Assembly (NCBI GenBank): GCA_001724265.1
Contig: MEDY01000134.1
Span: forward strand, 1 to 64,000
Length of the DNA: 64,000 bases
Reading direction: 5' to 3'
DNA from: Rhizaria sp. SCN 62-66
Taxonomy: Eukaryota; Rhizaria, unplaced
Shown here piece by piece: positions 55,141 to 64,000 of this stretch (its first letter is position 1; each line of letters starts with the position of its first letter). The position numbers and the translations under genes are program-made. The notes under the pieces are model-generated. The model saw nothing but the letters and a program-made list of their open reading frames with translations. It made no database searches and was not told the origin of the DNA.

Positions 55141-56232
55141 TTACTTCTTGAAGGGGCGCGCCATGACCTGCTCGACGGCGGACACGACGTTGCGGATCTG
55201 GGGGTACCAGGCCTCCTCGAGGTTGAACGCATAGGGGTTGGGGACATCGGCGGTCGACACACGGACGGGGGGCGCGTCGATGTAGTCGAACGTGCCGGTC
55301 TCGGCCATAGCGGCGATGATCTCAGCGCCGACACCCGACTGGGGCCAGGCCTCCTCGACGGTGACGAGACGGCCAGTCTTCTTGACCGAGGCCGCGATGG
55401 TCTCGATGTCCATGGGGCGGATGGTACGGAGGTTGACAACCTCGGCAGAGACGCCCTTGGCGGCGAGCTCCTCGGCGGCCTGCATCGCCGTCTGCATGCC
55501 CTTGGAGTAGGACACGATGGTGACGTCGGTGCCGGCGCGCTGGATCTTGGCCTTGCCGATCGGCAGCACGAAGTCGGGCGAGTTGTACTCCTCCGAGACC
55601 GGGAACGTCACACCGTACAGCAGCTCAGACTCGAGGAACACCACGGGGTTGTCGTCGCGGATCGCCGCCTTGAGCAGGCCCTTGGCGTCCTCGGCGTCAT
55701 AGGGCGCGAGGACCTTGAGGCCGGGGACGGACGAGTACCAGGCCGCGAAGCACTGCGAATGCTGCGCGCCGACCGCCGCGGCGGCGCCGTTGCAGCCGCG
55801 GAAGACGATGGGGGAGTTGATCTTGCCGCCGGACATGTAGTAGGTCTTGGCGGCCGAGTTGACGATGTGGTCGATGGCCTGCATGGAGAAGTTGAAGGTC
55901 ATGAACTCGCAGATGGGGCGCAGACCGGCGAAGGCGGCGCCGACGGCGAGGCCCGTGAAGCCCATCTCGGTGATCGGGGTGTCGACAACGCGCTCGGGGC
56001 CAAACTTGGCGAGCATGCCCTTTGAGATCTTGTACGCGCCGTCGTACTGCGCAACCTCCTCACCGATGAGGAAGACGTTCTTATCGCGGGCCATCTCCTC
56101 GCACATGGCGTCGTTGAGCGCCTGACGCACCGTCGTCGAGGTCACGGGGGCGGAGGAGGCGGCCGCGGCAGTGGAGAAGCTGCGGGAGGCCACGCGGAGC
56201 GCGCCGGCCGTCTTGAGGGCAGTCTTGAACAT
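55141..56232 (-). CDS. PDHB: Pyruvate dehydrogenase E1 component subunit beta, mitochondrial
   Basis: Single exon, 363 residues, ATG 56232 to TAA. With E1 alpha it decarboxylates pyruvate and acetylates the lipoyl group of E2 in the mitochondrial matrix. The presequence [20 protein letters not shown] is typical and ends near RSFSTAA. The body follows the family closely: [20 protein letters not shown] (thiamine diphosphate-binding Glu in the GEEV motif), [40 protein letters not shown], then transketolase C-terminal part [12 protein letters not shown] and [14 protein letters not shown]. Full length, intronless, high GC3. Divergent from the cyclophilin gene, with a shared promoter element in between. 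Confidence 0.97.
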   Translation of the reverse strand: MFKTALKTAGALRVASRSFSTAAAASSAPVTSTTVRQALNDAMCEEMARDKNVFLIGEEVAQYDGAYKISKGMLAKFGPERVVDTPITEMGFTGLAVGAAFAGLRPICEFMTFNFSMQAIDHIVNSAAKTYYMSGGKINSPIVFRGCNGAAAAVGAQHSQCFAAWYSSVPGLKVLAPYDAEDAKGLLKAAIRDDNPVVFLESELLYGVTFPVSEEYNSPDFVLPIGKAKIQRAGTDVTIVSYSKGMQTAMQAAEELAAKGVSAEVVNLRTIRPMDIETIAASVKKTGRLVTVEEAWPQSGVGAEIIAAMAETGTFDYIDAPPVRVSTADVPNPYAFNLEEAWYPQIRNVVSAVEQVMARPFKK

Positions 56233-57359
56233 GCTGTGGGACGTGAGGGCGGTAGGGCGTTAACAGATGAGAGGGGCGGCGAGGGCACAAATCGGAGAAG
56301 CGGAGATAGGATACAGTGAGATACAACGGGTGAGCTAGAGGACGATTATGTGATGAGAAGAAAGTTGAATAGTTAAGGTTTCTTAAAACAACGCTTGTTT
56401 TTGCATAGATAAGCCGTTCAGAGCGTGGTGAGCTCTCGAAAACGGAATACGTCATGATGCGGCTGCCAGTGGACATTGAGTTTCCACGGTCGTCGAGTCA
56501 CGGAAGACAAGAGGGCGTGGCGACACAGCGTTTGCACGAGATGCATCCGCGACCAGAGAAGCTTCACTATCAGTGTCCACGGTATATTATCATATGCGCT
56601 GCGTTTAAGCACGCGCCCGGCGACGGGGGCAGCGGCGCGAAAGTGAGGTGGCGATGACCGCAGTGCCCTGGGCTGGCGTCGCCGTTGGGTTCCCTTCACC
56701 GTGCACAAGCTTCTGCGCGCACACAAACGCGATAGCGCCCTACATCAAGTTGCCACATATCTAGAAACAATTGAGATTTCGCGAACAACGGTTCTTACAG
56801 AGCATAAAAGCCCGCTCAAAAGCCCGCCCCTAGTCAACAATCGACGGCTTAACTTCCCGCGTCCGTGACCGAGTCGGCCACCGACAGACCGAGCTCTCTC
56901 ACGGTCGCAGCCAGTCAGTCAAGCCCACAATGAGGCATTCAAGCGAGAGGTCAAAAGTGGTAGTAGACACCGTTTGAGGATGTATATCAGAGTTCATATG
57001 CTCTATGCGAAATTGGGATTGTTGTTTTGTTTTTCGTTTTCCGTGGCGATCGCTGTGGCACGCAGTATGCGAGTCGTTTTGGAATGCAGGGGACAAGATT
57101 CTCCTTCCAGAGCCTCGCTCCCTTTCCCTCTATGAAAAAACGGCATTCCCAGCCACTCACAACAGTTACACGTGCATTTCTATCACTATCCCAATCTTAA
57201 GTCACGGGATATATCTTTCTTTTCCTAACATGACGTCATTAACTCTGGTTTCTGCTTTTGATATGATGAAACGCTGACTCATCCTATCTGTCTATGTTCC
57301 CTCTGCACTCCGCTCCCATCCTCTCTCGCAACATTCCTAGACCCAGTCGTTTCCCCAAG
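56233..57359. other. Bidirectional promoter spacer, PDHB / cyclophilin
   Basis: Contains CATAAAAG at 56803-56810, a duplicated AAAAGCCCGC just after it, and GCTTAACTTCC (56847-56857) with TGACCGAG (56866-56873). The last 120 bases are a pyrimidine-rich leader of the cyclophilin gene. Confidence 0.55.
56847..56873. promoter_or_regulatory. Candidate shared promoter element (CTTAACTTCC + TGACCGAG)
   Basis: Same two motifs, nine bases apart, as in the TIM14/RPT4 spacer, and close to the SNU13 upstream pair. A further GACCGAGC lies about 20 bases downstream. Confidence 0.5.
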
Positions 57360-57944
57360 ATGATGATCAAGTCCATCCTTGTTGGCCTCATCGGCCTGCT
57401 CGCGCTCGCCTGCGCTGACCCCACCATCACCAACAAGGTCTTTTTCGACATTTCCATCGACAACGTCCCCGCCGGCCGTGTCATCATGGGCCTCTTCGGC
57501 AACGACGTCCCCAAGACCGTCGAGAACTTCCGCGCCCTCTGCACTGGCGAGAAGGGCATGGGCTCCTCCGGCAAGCCCCTGCACTACAAGGGCTCGACCT
57601 TCCACCGCGTGATTCCGCAGTTCATGATCCAGGGCGGCGACTTCACCCACGGCACCGGCACTGGTGGCGAGTCCATCTACGGCGCTAAGTTCGCCGACGA
57701 GAACTTCAAGCTCAAGCACACCACGCCCGGCATGCTCTCCATGGCTAACGCGGGCCCCAACACCAACGGCTCGCAGTTCTTCATCACCACCGTGCAGACG
57801 CCGTGGCTGGACAACCGCCACGTGGTGTTCGGCAAGGTCGTCGAGGGCTACGACATCGTCCGCAAGGTCGAGGCCCTCGGCTCTGGCTCTGGCCGCCCCG
57901 CCAAGAAGATCACCATCGCCGACTCCGGCGAGCTCCCCCTCTAA
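57360..57944 (+). CDS. Secretory-pathway cyclophilin (peptidyl-prolyl cis-trans isomerase B-like)
   Basis: Single exon; ATG 57360 chosen because [19 protein letters not shown] is a clean signal peptide, giving 194 residues and a TAA stop. An in-frame ATG further upstream (57297) would bury the signal. The cyclophilin fold is complete: [32 protein letters not shown], catalytic [31 protein letters not shown]-type block, and [12 protein letters not shown] with the conserved Trp. The protein folds proline-containing chains in the ER or is secreted. It ends SGELPL with no KDEL-like signal, so secretion or non-KDEL retention is possible. Confidence 0.95.
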   Translation: MMIKSILVGLIGLLALACADPTITNKVFFDISIDNVPAGRVIMGLFGNDVPKTVENFRALCTGEKGMGSSGKPLHYKGSTFHRVIPQFMIQGGDFTHGTGTGGESIYGAKFADENFKLKHTTPGMLSMANAGPNTNGSQFFITTVQTPWLDNRHVVFGKVVEGYDIVRKVEALGSGSGRPAKKITIADSGELPL

Positions 57945-58564
57945 GCGAATCAGCGGCTAAGTACGAAGCCCCCGAGCGCAAAGATGCGTGAAAGCGTCTC
58001 TGAAGAGATGAGAGTTTTGGTGTGATTGTTCTATGAGTAACAACATGAGTTGTGATGTCTGTTGTGTGTTTGTTTTTTTCTTACTTACTTAACTGGGATG
58101 AATACACAGAAACACGGATCTATCAAACACGTCTATTGCCATTATTTGTGGCACTATTTGCTCTGAGGCTGCTGCTTGCTCGCTCGACGTTTGTGGTGGG
58201 GCAAGGGGGGCTGTTAGGGAGGAGGTATGACCGACAAGAATTTTATGGGCACGAGATCATTCGATCGTTAACAGCATACACGCTGATGTATCCAATATCT
58301 CCGCACTTGATGTATACAGTTTCATTATATTTTCTCCTATAGCAAGCACCTGTGCACATTGAATCTCGTTTTCTGTTCTCCACAAGCGTCATCGTCATGT
58401 TGAGGAGAGCTTCATTCAGATTCACTGATTACCTTGCTATACGGCATTAAACGCAATATTTCCTATTTGCACCGCACTGTCATGACGCATGTCTTAACGG
58501 ACTTGGTTTAGTTGCTTAGCTAATCGATTTATGCTTGTTCTCTCACCCCTTCTTGACACTGTAG
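57945..58564. other. Spacer upstream of the PAP2 phosphatase
   Basis: AT-rich. The first exon of the PAP2 gene may lie here. CACTGTAG at 58557-58564 is a plausible splice acceptor. Confidence 0.45.
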
Positions 58565-61123
58565 CTTCACTCGCCCGTCGCAAGATAGGAAAACTGGAGC
58601 CTACAACACCGTAGCCGCCCAATTTCCTCTTCCGCGTTGTCTTCTTCAGGCCCCCGCCCGTCCGCCTTACCGCACCCTTTCTCCTCCCTCGTCAACCACA
58701 GCCAAGGGCAAGGGCAGGCAGGCACGGGCAATCCTAATACCACCGATACGCTGAGTTCAAACGCTCCTGTTAACAGCAACAGCAGCAGCCGCGGCAACAG
58801 CAACAACTTGCTCCAAGTTCCCCATCAACAGCAGCAGCAACATCATTAGCGTAATTCATTGTCTCTGTCGGTCTCGTCAGCGTCGTCGGTTTGTAGTGAC
58901 GATCATACCGAAGAGAAGCCTCTCACTGCACGCTACAACAATAACAACAACAGCAGCAGGAGCGCGTACAACAACGCTCAAACTGCTTCGGTTGCCAAAC
59001 AACTCTCTCTAAACAACAACTACGATAACGAGCGCCTCGACGGTCGCAGTAACATTCGTATCGCACCTTTGAACAGCAGCGCGTCTCCACAGCAACATCG
59101 CATCGCAACAATCGCTCCGGTCACTGTCACAGTTACCCAGGCGCAGTTTCTCTCTCTCGTCGACGATCTGAACAACAAGACCAACAACAATAGTCGCAAG
59201 AATAGCGATAGCGTGAGCCTAAGTACGATGAACCGCACTTCGTCTCGGTCCCTGCCCCCCCCGCCCCCCGTTGCCTTAGACAACGTCTCCGCCGCCTCCA
59301 GAGCCTCTGCTGCCCGCGGTGGTGTCGGCGCCACGTGTCCTTCGGTACCTATGAGTGGTGGCAACAGCGCAGGACCCACGGGTACCGTTGTCATCTCCCC
59401 GAACGCGTGGGATGAAGCCTCCTTACGCGCGGTCGGCTGGCGCAGTTACGTCGTCGACGTCGCCCTCGCCGTGGTGTTCGGCGCCGTCGCACTGCTCCAA
59501 CACAAAGACGTCTTCGACGGTGGGCCCCACATCCGCGGCTTCTTTCAGACCGACCAGTCAATTTCCCTCCCTTTCCACGTCGAGGACGCCGTGACGTCGC
59601 CGGAACTCATGGTGTTCGCTGCGCTCATGCCGGTACTCGTGATTATCTTCTTCGCCATTTTCGTCGATAAGGCGTACAAAGACTGGGTGCGGTTCCGCCG
59701 CTTCCTTTGGCGGCCGCTCGCGGCGTTGGTTTTTTGCGAACTCGCCTGCTCGTTAACCACGGATGTCGTCAAAAACATGGTTGGCCGCCTGCGGCCTGAC
59801 TTCATCTCTCGTTGCCAACCTGACTACACACTGCCGGGCGTCGTTGTTGAGCCGTACTCCGGCTACGTCGCACAGCCCTTTGTTTGTACTGGCGACCCCA
59901 AGGTGATCAAAGAAGGCCGCCGGTCTTTCCCCTCGGGCCATTCGTCCGCAGCCTTCGTCGGCGGCACGTACGTACAAAGCAGTAACATTTAAACGTGAAC
60001 AAACCGGCTCTATATGCAATTCTCGAAATGTTAAAACCAATCGTTAGTTTGTGTTTGTTATGGTCTCTATTATGATATAATTTATACTGAGTCTCTGATG
60101 TGTTAATCATTGTCACTTTCTAACCTAGTATGTCTTTTTCCCCTATATTGTTCTTTTTGTAGTTTCACGTCTCTCTTCTTGTTCCAGCGCCTCTTCGCTC
60201 TGGCACTGACGTCGTGGCCCCAGCTTGTGCGCCCCACGCTCTGCTTTGCGCCCCTTCTCGGCGCCGCCGCCATCGCCGTCTCCCGGTCGGCTGACAACCG
60301 TCACCACGCTGGCGACATCGCGACCGGCTCGCTGCTCGGCGTCATCTGCGCGCTGTCGACGCTGCTTTTCTGGCGGTTCACCCCCGATGGGGGCATGGGG
60401 GCGTTTTACCCGGCGCGGGCGGCGCACCCATACACCGACGCGAACGACACGGCTGTCACTGCGCTCTACAGCCACAATAGCAGTAAGAATAACAACCGTG
60501 CATTGGCTGACAACAACGCGAATGCAGCTGACGATGACGCGATTCTCGATGGCGCTGGCGGCAGTACTCTGGCCGTGAGCAGCTCTGGCAGCGCTGGCAT
60601 GGCGCATCGCACAAGCAGTCACGGTGGTGGCCATAACAATGACTTCGACAATAGCAACGACGATGGCTTTCCTGGAATCACCGGTTCTGATGCGCATTAC
60701 TGCGAATACGACGCCTATACCAGCCTCACTTCCGCCCTTCACTGCGGCCCGGAGCCCCCGCTGCGCGTTTCTGCCCTGGGCAACACGGCGGGCGCCGACG
60801 GCAGGGCTTTGTTGCGGGTCACGACGACTGCGGCGCCGGCGACTGGGGCAAACCAAGGCGCTGGAAACTCGTTTGTGGTAGTTGCGGATGCCGAGGCAGC
60901 GGCTGGGATTGCACTCGCACTGCGCAATCCTCACAGCCACGGCCACACCAGTTCACTCCAGCAGCAGCAGCAGCAGCAGGGGCAGAGTCTCAGTGGGAGC
61001 GGAAGGGGGACGAGCTCCGGCTCTGGCGCTGGCTCTGGCTTAGGTCTGGGGCCAGGGTTTGGCTCTGCGTCTGTGAGTGCACAGGGGCAGCAGCAAACGC
61101 GGTTTGGCGGGGATCTGGCGTAA
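58565..61123 (+). CDS. PAP2-family lipid phosphate phosphatase with in-frame TAG in its N-terminal extension
   Basis: Two visible exons: from about 58565 to 59967 (donor GTACGT) and 60163-61123, TAA stop, about 787 residues. The intron is set by frame and by the join AFVGGT-FTSLFLFQR, which restores the family pattern. All three catalytic motifs of membrane phosphatidate phosphatases are present: KNMVGRLRP, FPSGHSS and SRSADNRHHAGD. About six hydrophobic segments surround them (e.g. VVDVALAVVFGAVALL, VLVIIFFAIFV). It dephosphorylates phosphatidate or related lipid phosphates by family knowledge. The N-terminal 220 residues are Asn/Ser/Gln-rich and contain a TAG at 58847-58849, with a further TAG at 58586-58588 nearer the presumed exon start. 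GC3 is coding-like on both sides of 58847. No ATG is in frame before 59228, so the true start is an unseen exon; 59228 (566 residues) is the conservative alternative. C-terminus is Gln/Gly/Ser-rich. Confidence 0.85.
58847..58849 (+). other. In-frame TAG in the Gln/Asn-rich region of the PAP2 gene
   Basis: Context QQQQQHH-TAG-RNSLSLSVSS. Codons on both sides end mostly in C or G, and the same frame runs into the catalytic domain. Confidence 0.75.
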
Positions 61124-61993
61124 GTGCGTCGAATCTAAGTCGTACATGTACTTTGCTGTTGTCGATGATGTAAGTAGTGTGACGGTCATCGGATTTGTTT
61201 TTGTGTTTGCTGTTGAATTTATTAGTTATGCTATGTCGTCGTATCTGGGGTAGTATTGCCAATAATAATGCCTCATGAGCGTTTTAAGTTTTGTTTTGTA
61301 GATATATATGCGTAGTTATGTCGCTTTTTGTTTGTGTTGAGTGTGTCGCAAGCAGTGACATGGGCGAAATGCGGTTATGTACCGCTGTTGTCTGAGTCAC
61401 ATTCAGCTTTATTCGATGATAATATACATTATTCTACTGTATACTAACGTAGTATCTGTATCGCTTGGTTATCATGCATATCAGAGCATTTTAGAGATAC
61501 CTAGGTGGTGAGACTGGTCGGAAAAAGAAAATGAATTTTGTCCTACCTCCGAGATCTGGTCGTGGGGTGCGCACTGAGGCAGATTAGAAAAGCACACAAA
61601 CGACGGTGATTGAGCGGGGTACGTGACTTTGTATATCGTTGTATAGTCCTTTGCGACATCTTCGGGTATTCACATATTTCCCAGGATCTGATTTTCGCCA
61701 ATATCGACGCAGGATCCGTAAAATACTGCGAGCCCGAACCGTGGACATTTGCGCGCCTCTTCGGCTCACTCTTTGTCCCGCTCTCTACGGCTCCCATCTC
61801 ACTCTTCCGCTTCCAATCCCCGTTGTGTTGTTTGCTCCCTCCGCATTTTCGCCATTACAGGTATTTCCTCGTCTTTTGCGCGCGTCTGTGTTTGTTGATT
61901 CTCTCGCTTTCGCTCTACGCGAGGTTGACAAGAGTCTCATCTCTTTTTCGGACAGATCAGTCTATCTTTCTCTCTGGCATCTCAGTCGCAGCA
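61124..61993. other. Spacer upstream of TFIIH p52
   Basis: Tandem genes. AT-rich left half; the right part (from about 61770) is a pyrimidine-rich leader. The frame of the p52 start codon is open back to about 61610 but reads as hydrophobic leader, so I treat it as untranslated or intronic. Confidence 0.5.
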
Positions 61994-64000
61994 ATGAGCT
62001 CCCCCGGCGCTTCTCCCGGCGCTGACGACGACTCTTTCTCGTCACAGCCCGGCGAGGCTGTGCGCAAGCAGCCCGACTCGATCCTGACCTACCTTACAAC
62101 CCTGCCTAAGTCCGAGCTCTCTGCTCTGTACCAGGACCCTTTCTCCGTCATGACCGTCTTCCGTTCGCTGCCCGCCGTGTCCCGCCAGCTCATCATGCGC
62201 TTGCTGCTGCTCACCGCGCCCTCGGGCGTCCCGCACTCGCTCGCGCTCAGCTTCCTCGGAACAGGCGCAACCCGCGCGCTTGGGAGTGAAGCGCTCGTCG
62301 ACCGCCTCCGCAACCTGCACATCATCTCGCAGGTTAAGCCGCCTGTCCAGCAGCAAACCGGCGGCGACCAACAGCAGCAGCAGAAGCAGCGGCATTACCA
62401 GCTGAACCCTGCCTTCCAGCGGTGTCTCATCAACGCTCTCTGCGCCGTCCCACCCTCAGCATCTGCGTCAGCGTCTTCAAACGGCAACAAGAGGGCTTCA
62501 CTGCCGGCGACTGCGGGCAGCGCGGCGCCGAAGCTGTCTCTGTCGTTTGCCAACTCAACCTCAACTGACGACACGAAGAACAAGACTGATGCTGCTTCTC
62601 CCGCTGCTGATGCTGCTGCTGATGCTGCTTCTGCTGCTGCTGCTGCTGCCGCGACTAAGCCCACTGCGGCTGTAGCAGCGCCAGTGACTGTGACACTTGC
62701 CTTAAACGACACGACCGTGCCTGTTCCAAAGCGCCGCCGCCGCTCCCGCCAGACCGTGTCCTCTCTCGACATGCACGCGCGCGCTCTCTGGGCCCGCTTC
62801 CTGCTCTGGCTCATCGGCATCGGCCAGGTTCATCAGCAGCCGCCCTCGCGGGTCCGCGCACTGGCGCAGGGCATGGGCCTGGTCGCGCCGCTGCCGCGGG
62901 GCCGCGCAGGGCAAGAGGAACTCGCGTTCCGGCTGGGGGGACTGGCGGCGCACCTGGGCAGCCGCGATATCGCGATCACGCCAACCGGGGTCGCGTTCCT
63001 GTTCAAGCCGCAGCCGGCACAGGTTTGGCAGGTCGTACTCTACTACATGGACACGCTGCAACAGCAACACACCAGCGGCGGCAGCGGCAGCAGCAGCAAC
63101 GGCGCTTCCTCCTTGTCGTCTGACCCCCACGGCAACAACAACACTGCAGTGAGTCGGGATGAGATGCTGCGGCTAGTGTTCCGTCTCTGTTTCCTCACGC
63201 TGGGCCAGGAGTACAGTACGCATGAGTTGTCCGACGGGCAGCGCCGCATTCTGCAAGACTTTCGTGGACTCGGTACGTTTACATCGATCTTATTACATCT
63301 TCTTTTTGTTTTATTGTACTTTTTACGTGTGTGCTGTTTCTGAATGATGATTTCAACAATTTCCATGCTAACTCCGAGTTACCCGGCTTGCCGGTGTGAG
63401 GATCTATTTGTTCATATCTGACTAGAAATACCACTTCAAAATCAAAAACAAGTCTCGTTTTTCTATTTTCGGTGTCTAATCAAATTTCTCACTTTCTCTA
63501 TTCTTTTTGTGATTTCTTGCGCTTTTTCAGGCCTCGTTTACCAGGACGCAACCGATTCACAGACCTTTTGGCCAACGCGTCTCATCACAACCCTCTCTGA
63601 CCCCACGTCCACCGCGTCCCAGTCTGCCACCACAAACGCATCTTCATCTTCGTCGTCATCGTCGTCGTCGTCGCTGTCATCCGCGTTGTCGTCTGCGGCC
63701 GCCGAGGCGGTGCGGACCTGTTCCTCGGCCAACGCCGCCCGCGCCTTCACCGCCGCCGACCTCGTCATGTCCTCCCTCGCTTCCTCCAGCGGCGGCGGCG
63801 GCGGCGGTGGTGGCGGGGGTGCCTCGGGTACCCGTGGGTCTGGGGGTGTCACGGGTTCTAATAACGCCAACGCGGCGTGGACAGGTGCTGAGGAGGAAAC
63901 CGACGCGTTTATCATCATCGAAACCTCTTTCAAGGTCGTCGCTTTTACCCGCTCCCCGTTGCGCATCGCTCTGCTGTCCATCTTTGTCGACTTGACGTAC
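61994..64000 (+). CDS. GTF2H4: TFIIH core subunit p52 (TFB2/GTF2H4), 3' truncated
   Basis: Cut by the right window edge; 583 residues visible. Exons 61994-63272 and 63531 onward, phase 1, donor GTACGT, acceptor TTTTTCAG. p52 anchors and stimulates the XPB helicase in TFIIH, serving transcription initiation and nucleotide excision repair. Matching blocks: ILTYLTTLPKSELSALYQDP, VFRSLPAVSRQLIMRLLLL, FQRCLINALCAV, HARALWARFLLWLIGI (the RW-VLH-MVG segment), PAQVWQVVLYYMDTLQQ, RLVFRLCFLTLGQEYSTHEL and, across the splice, QDFRGLGLVYQDATDSQTFW followed by PTRLITTLS. Poly-Gln, poly-Ala and poly-Ser inserts lengthen it beyond the usual ~460 residues. The start MSSPGASPGADDDS was chosen as the first ATG before homology begins. 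Confidence 0.92.

Noticed and set aside
58818-58849. A tiny intron removing the PAP2 TAG (donor GTTCCC, acceptor CATTAG)
   Set aside because: About 32 bases, far shorter than any other intron here (smallest about 65), with a donor unlike the rest; the segment is normal Gln-coding sequence.
61610-61993. Upstream in-frame extension of TFIIH p52
   Set aside because: Composition is pyrimidine-rich leader, the translated stretch is hydrophobic and unlike p52, and homology begins after ATG 61994.

Overview
The window is nuclear DNA from a eukaryotic microbe (a protist or early-branching fungus-like lineage that I cannot place further). Evidence: spliceosomal introns of about 65 to 360 bases, nucleus-encoded mitochondrial proteins with presequences, proteasome, COPI, TFIIH, cap-binding and snoRNP/spliceosome subunits. 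Coding DNA is GC-rich with strong C/G third positions; spacers and introns are AT-rich. Proteins carry long Ala, Asn, Ser, Gln and Gly tracts. Genes are dense, on both strands, with no operons, rRNA, CRISPR or recognisable transposon.

Layout: 1-16.7 kb holds two paralogous TKL-type kinases with Sel1 repeats (the first cut by the window edge), a kinase-less Sel1 protein with a MGACGS N-terminus, an STI1-thioredoxin-PUL protein, nuclear cap-binding protein CBP80 and an Fe-S scaffold NFU1. 17-28 kb: a six-exon TPR protein, a TIPIN/Swi3-like fork protection factor, tubulin cofactor A, nucleoside diphosphate kinase, SNU13/15.5K and a small membrane protein. 28-44 kb: gamma-COP, TIM14/PAM18, proteasome ATPase RPT4 and a 2,530-residue IQGAP-like RasGAP. 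45-54 kb: a 2,788-residue protein with a mitochondrial-type presequence that I do not recognise. 55-64 kb: pyruvate dehydrogenase E1 beta, a secretory cyclophilin, a PAP2 lipid phosphatase and TFIIH p52 (cut by the right edge).

The most unusual signal concerns the genetic code. Two otherwise healthy genes (left-edge kinase, PAP2 phosphatase) contain an in-frame TAG with clear coding sequence on both sides. In the kinase the TAG aligns with a glutamine of its paralogue. None of the 20 genes whose stop lies in the window ends in TAG (14 TAA, 6 TGA by my count). This is what a TAG-to-sense reassignment, probably to Gln, would look like; nonsense mutations or readthrough remain alternatives.

Other points: intron donors are mostly GTACGT or GTACGA rather than GTAAGT; housekeeping promoters share TGACCGAG and CTTAACTTCC elements; and a promoter-like cluster lies in a convergent spacer near 32.1 kb where no promoter is expected. 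All functional calls rest on reading motifs by eye, without database searches.
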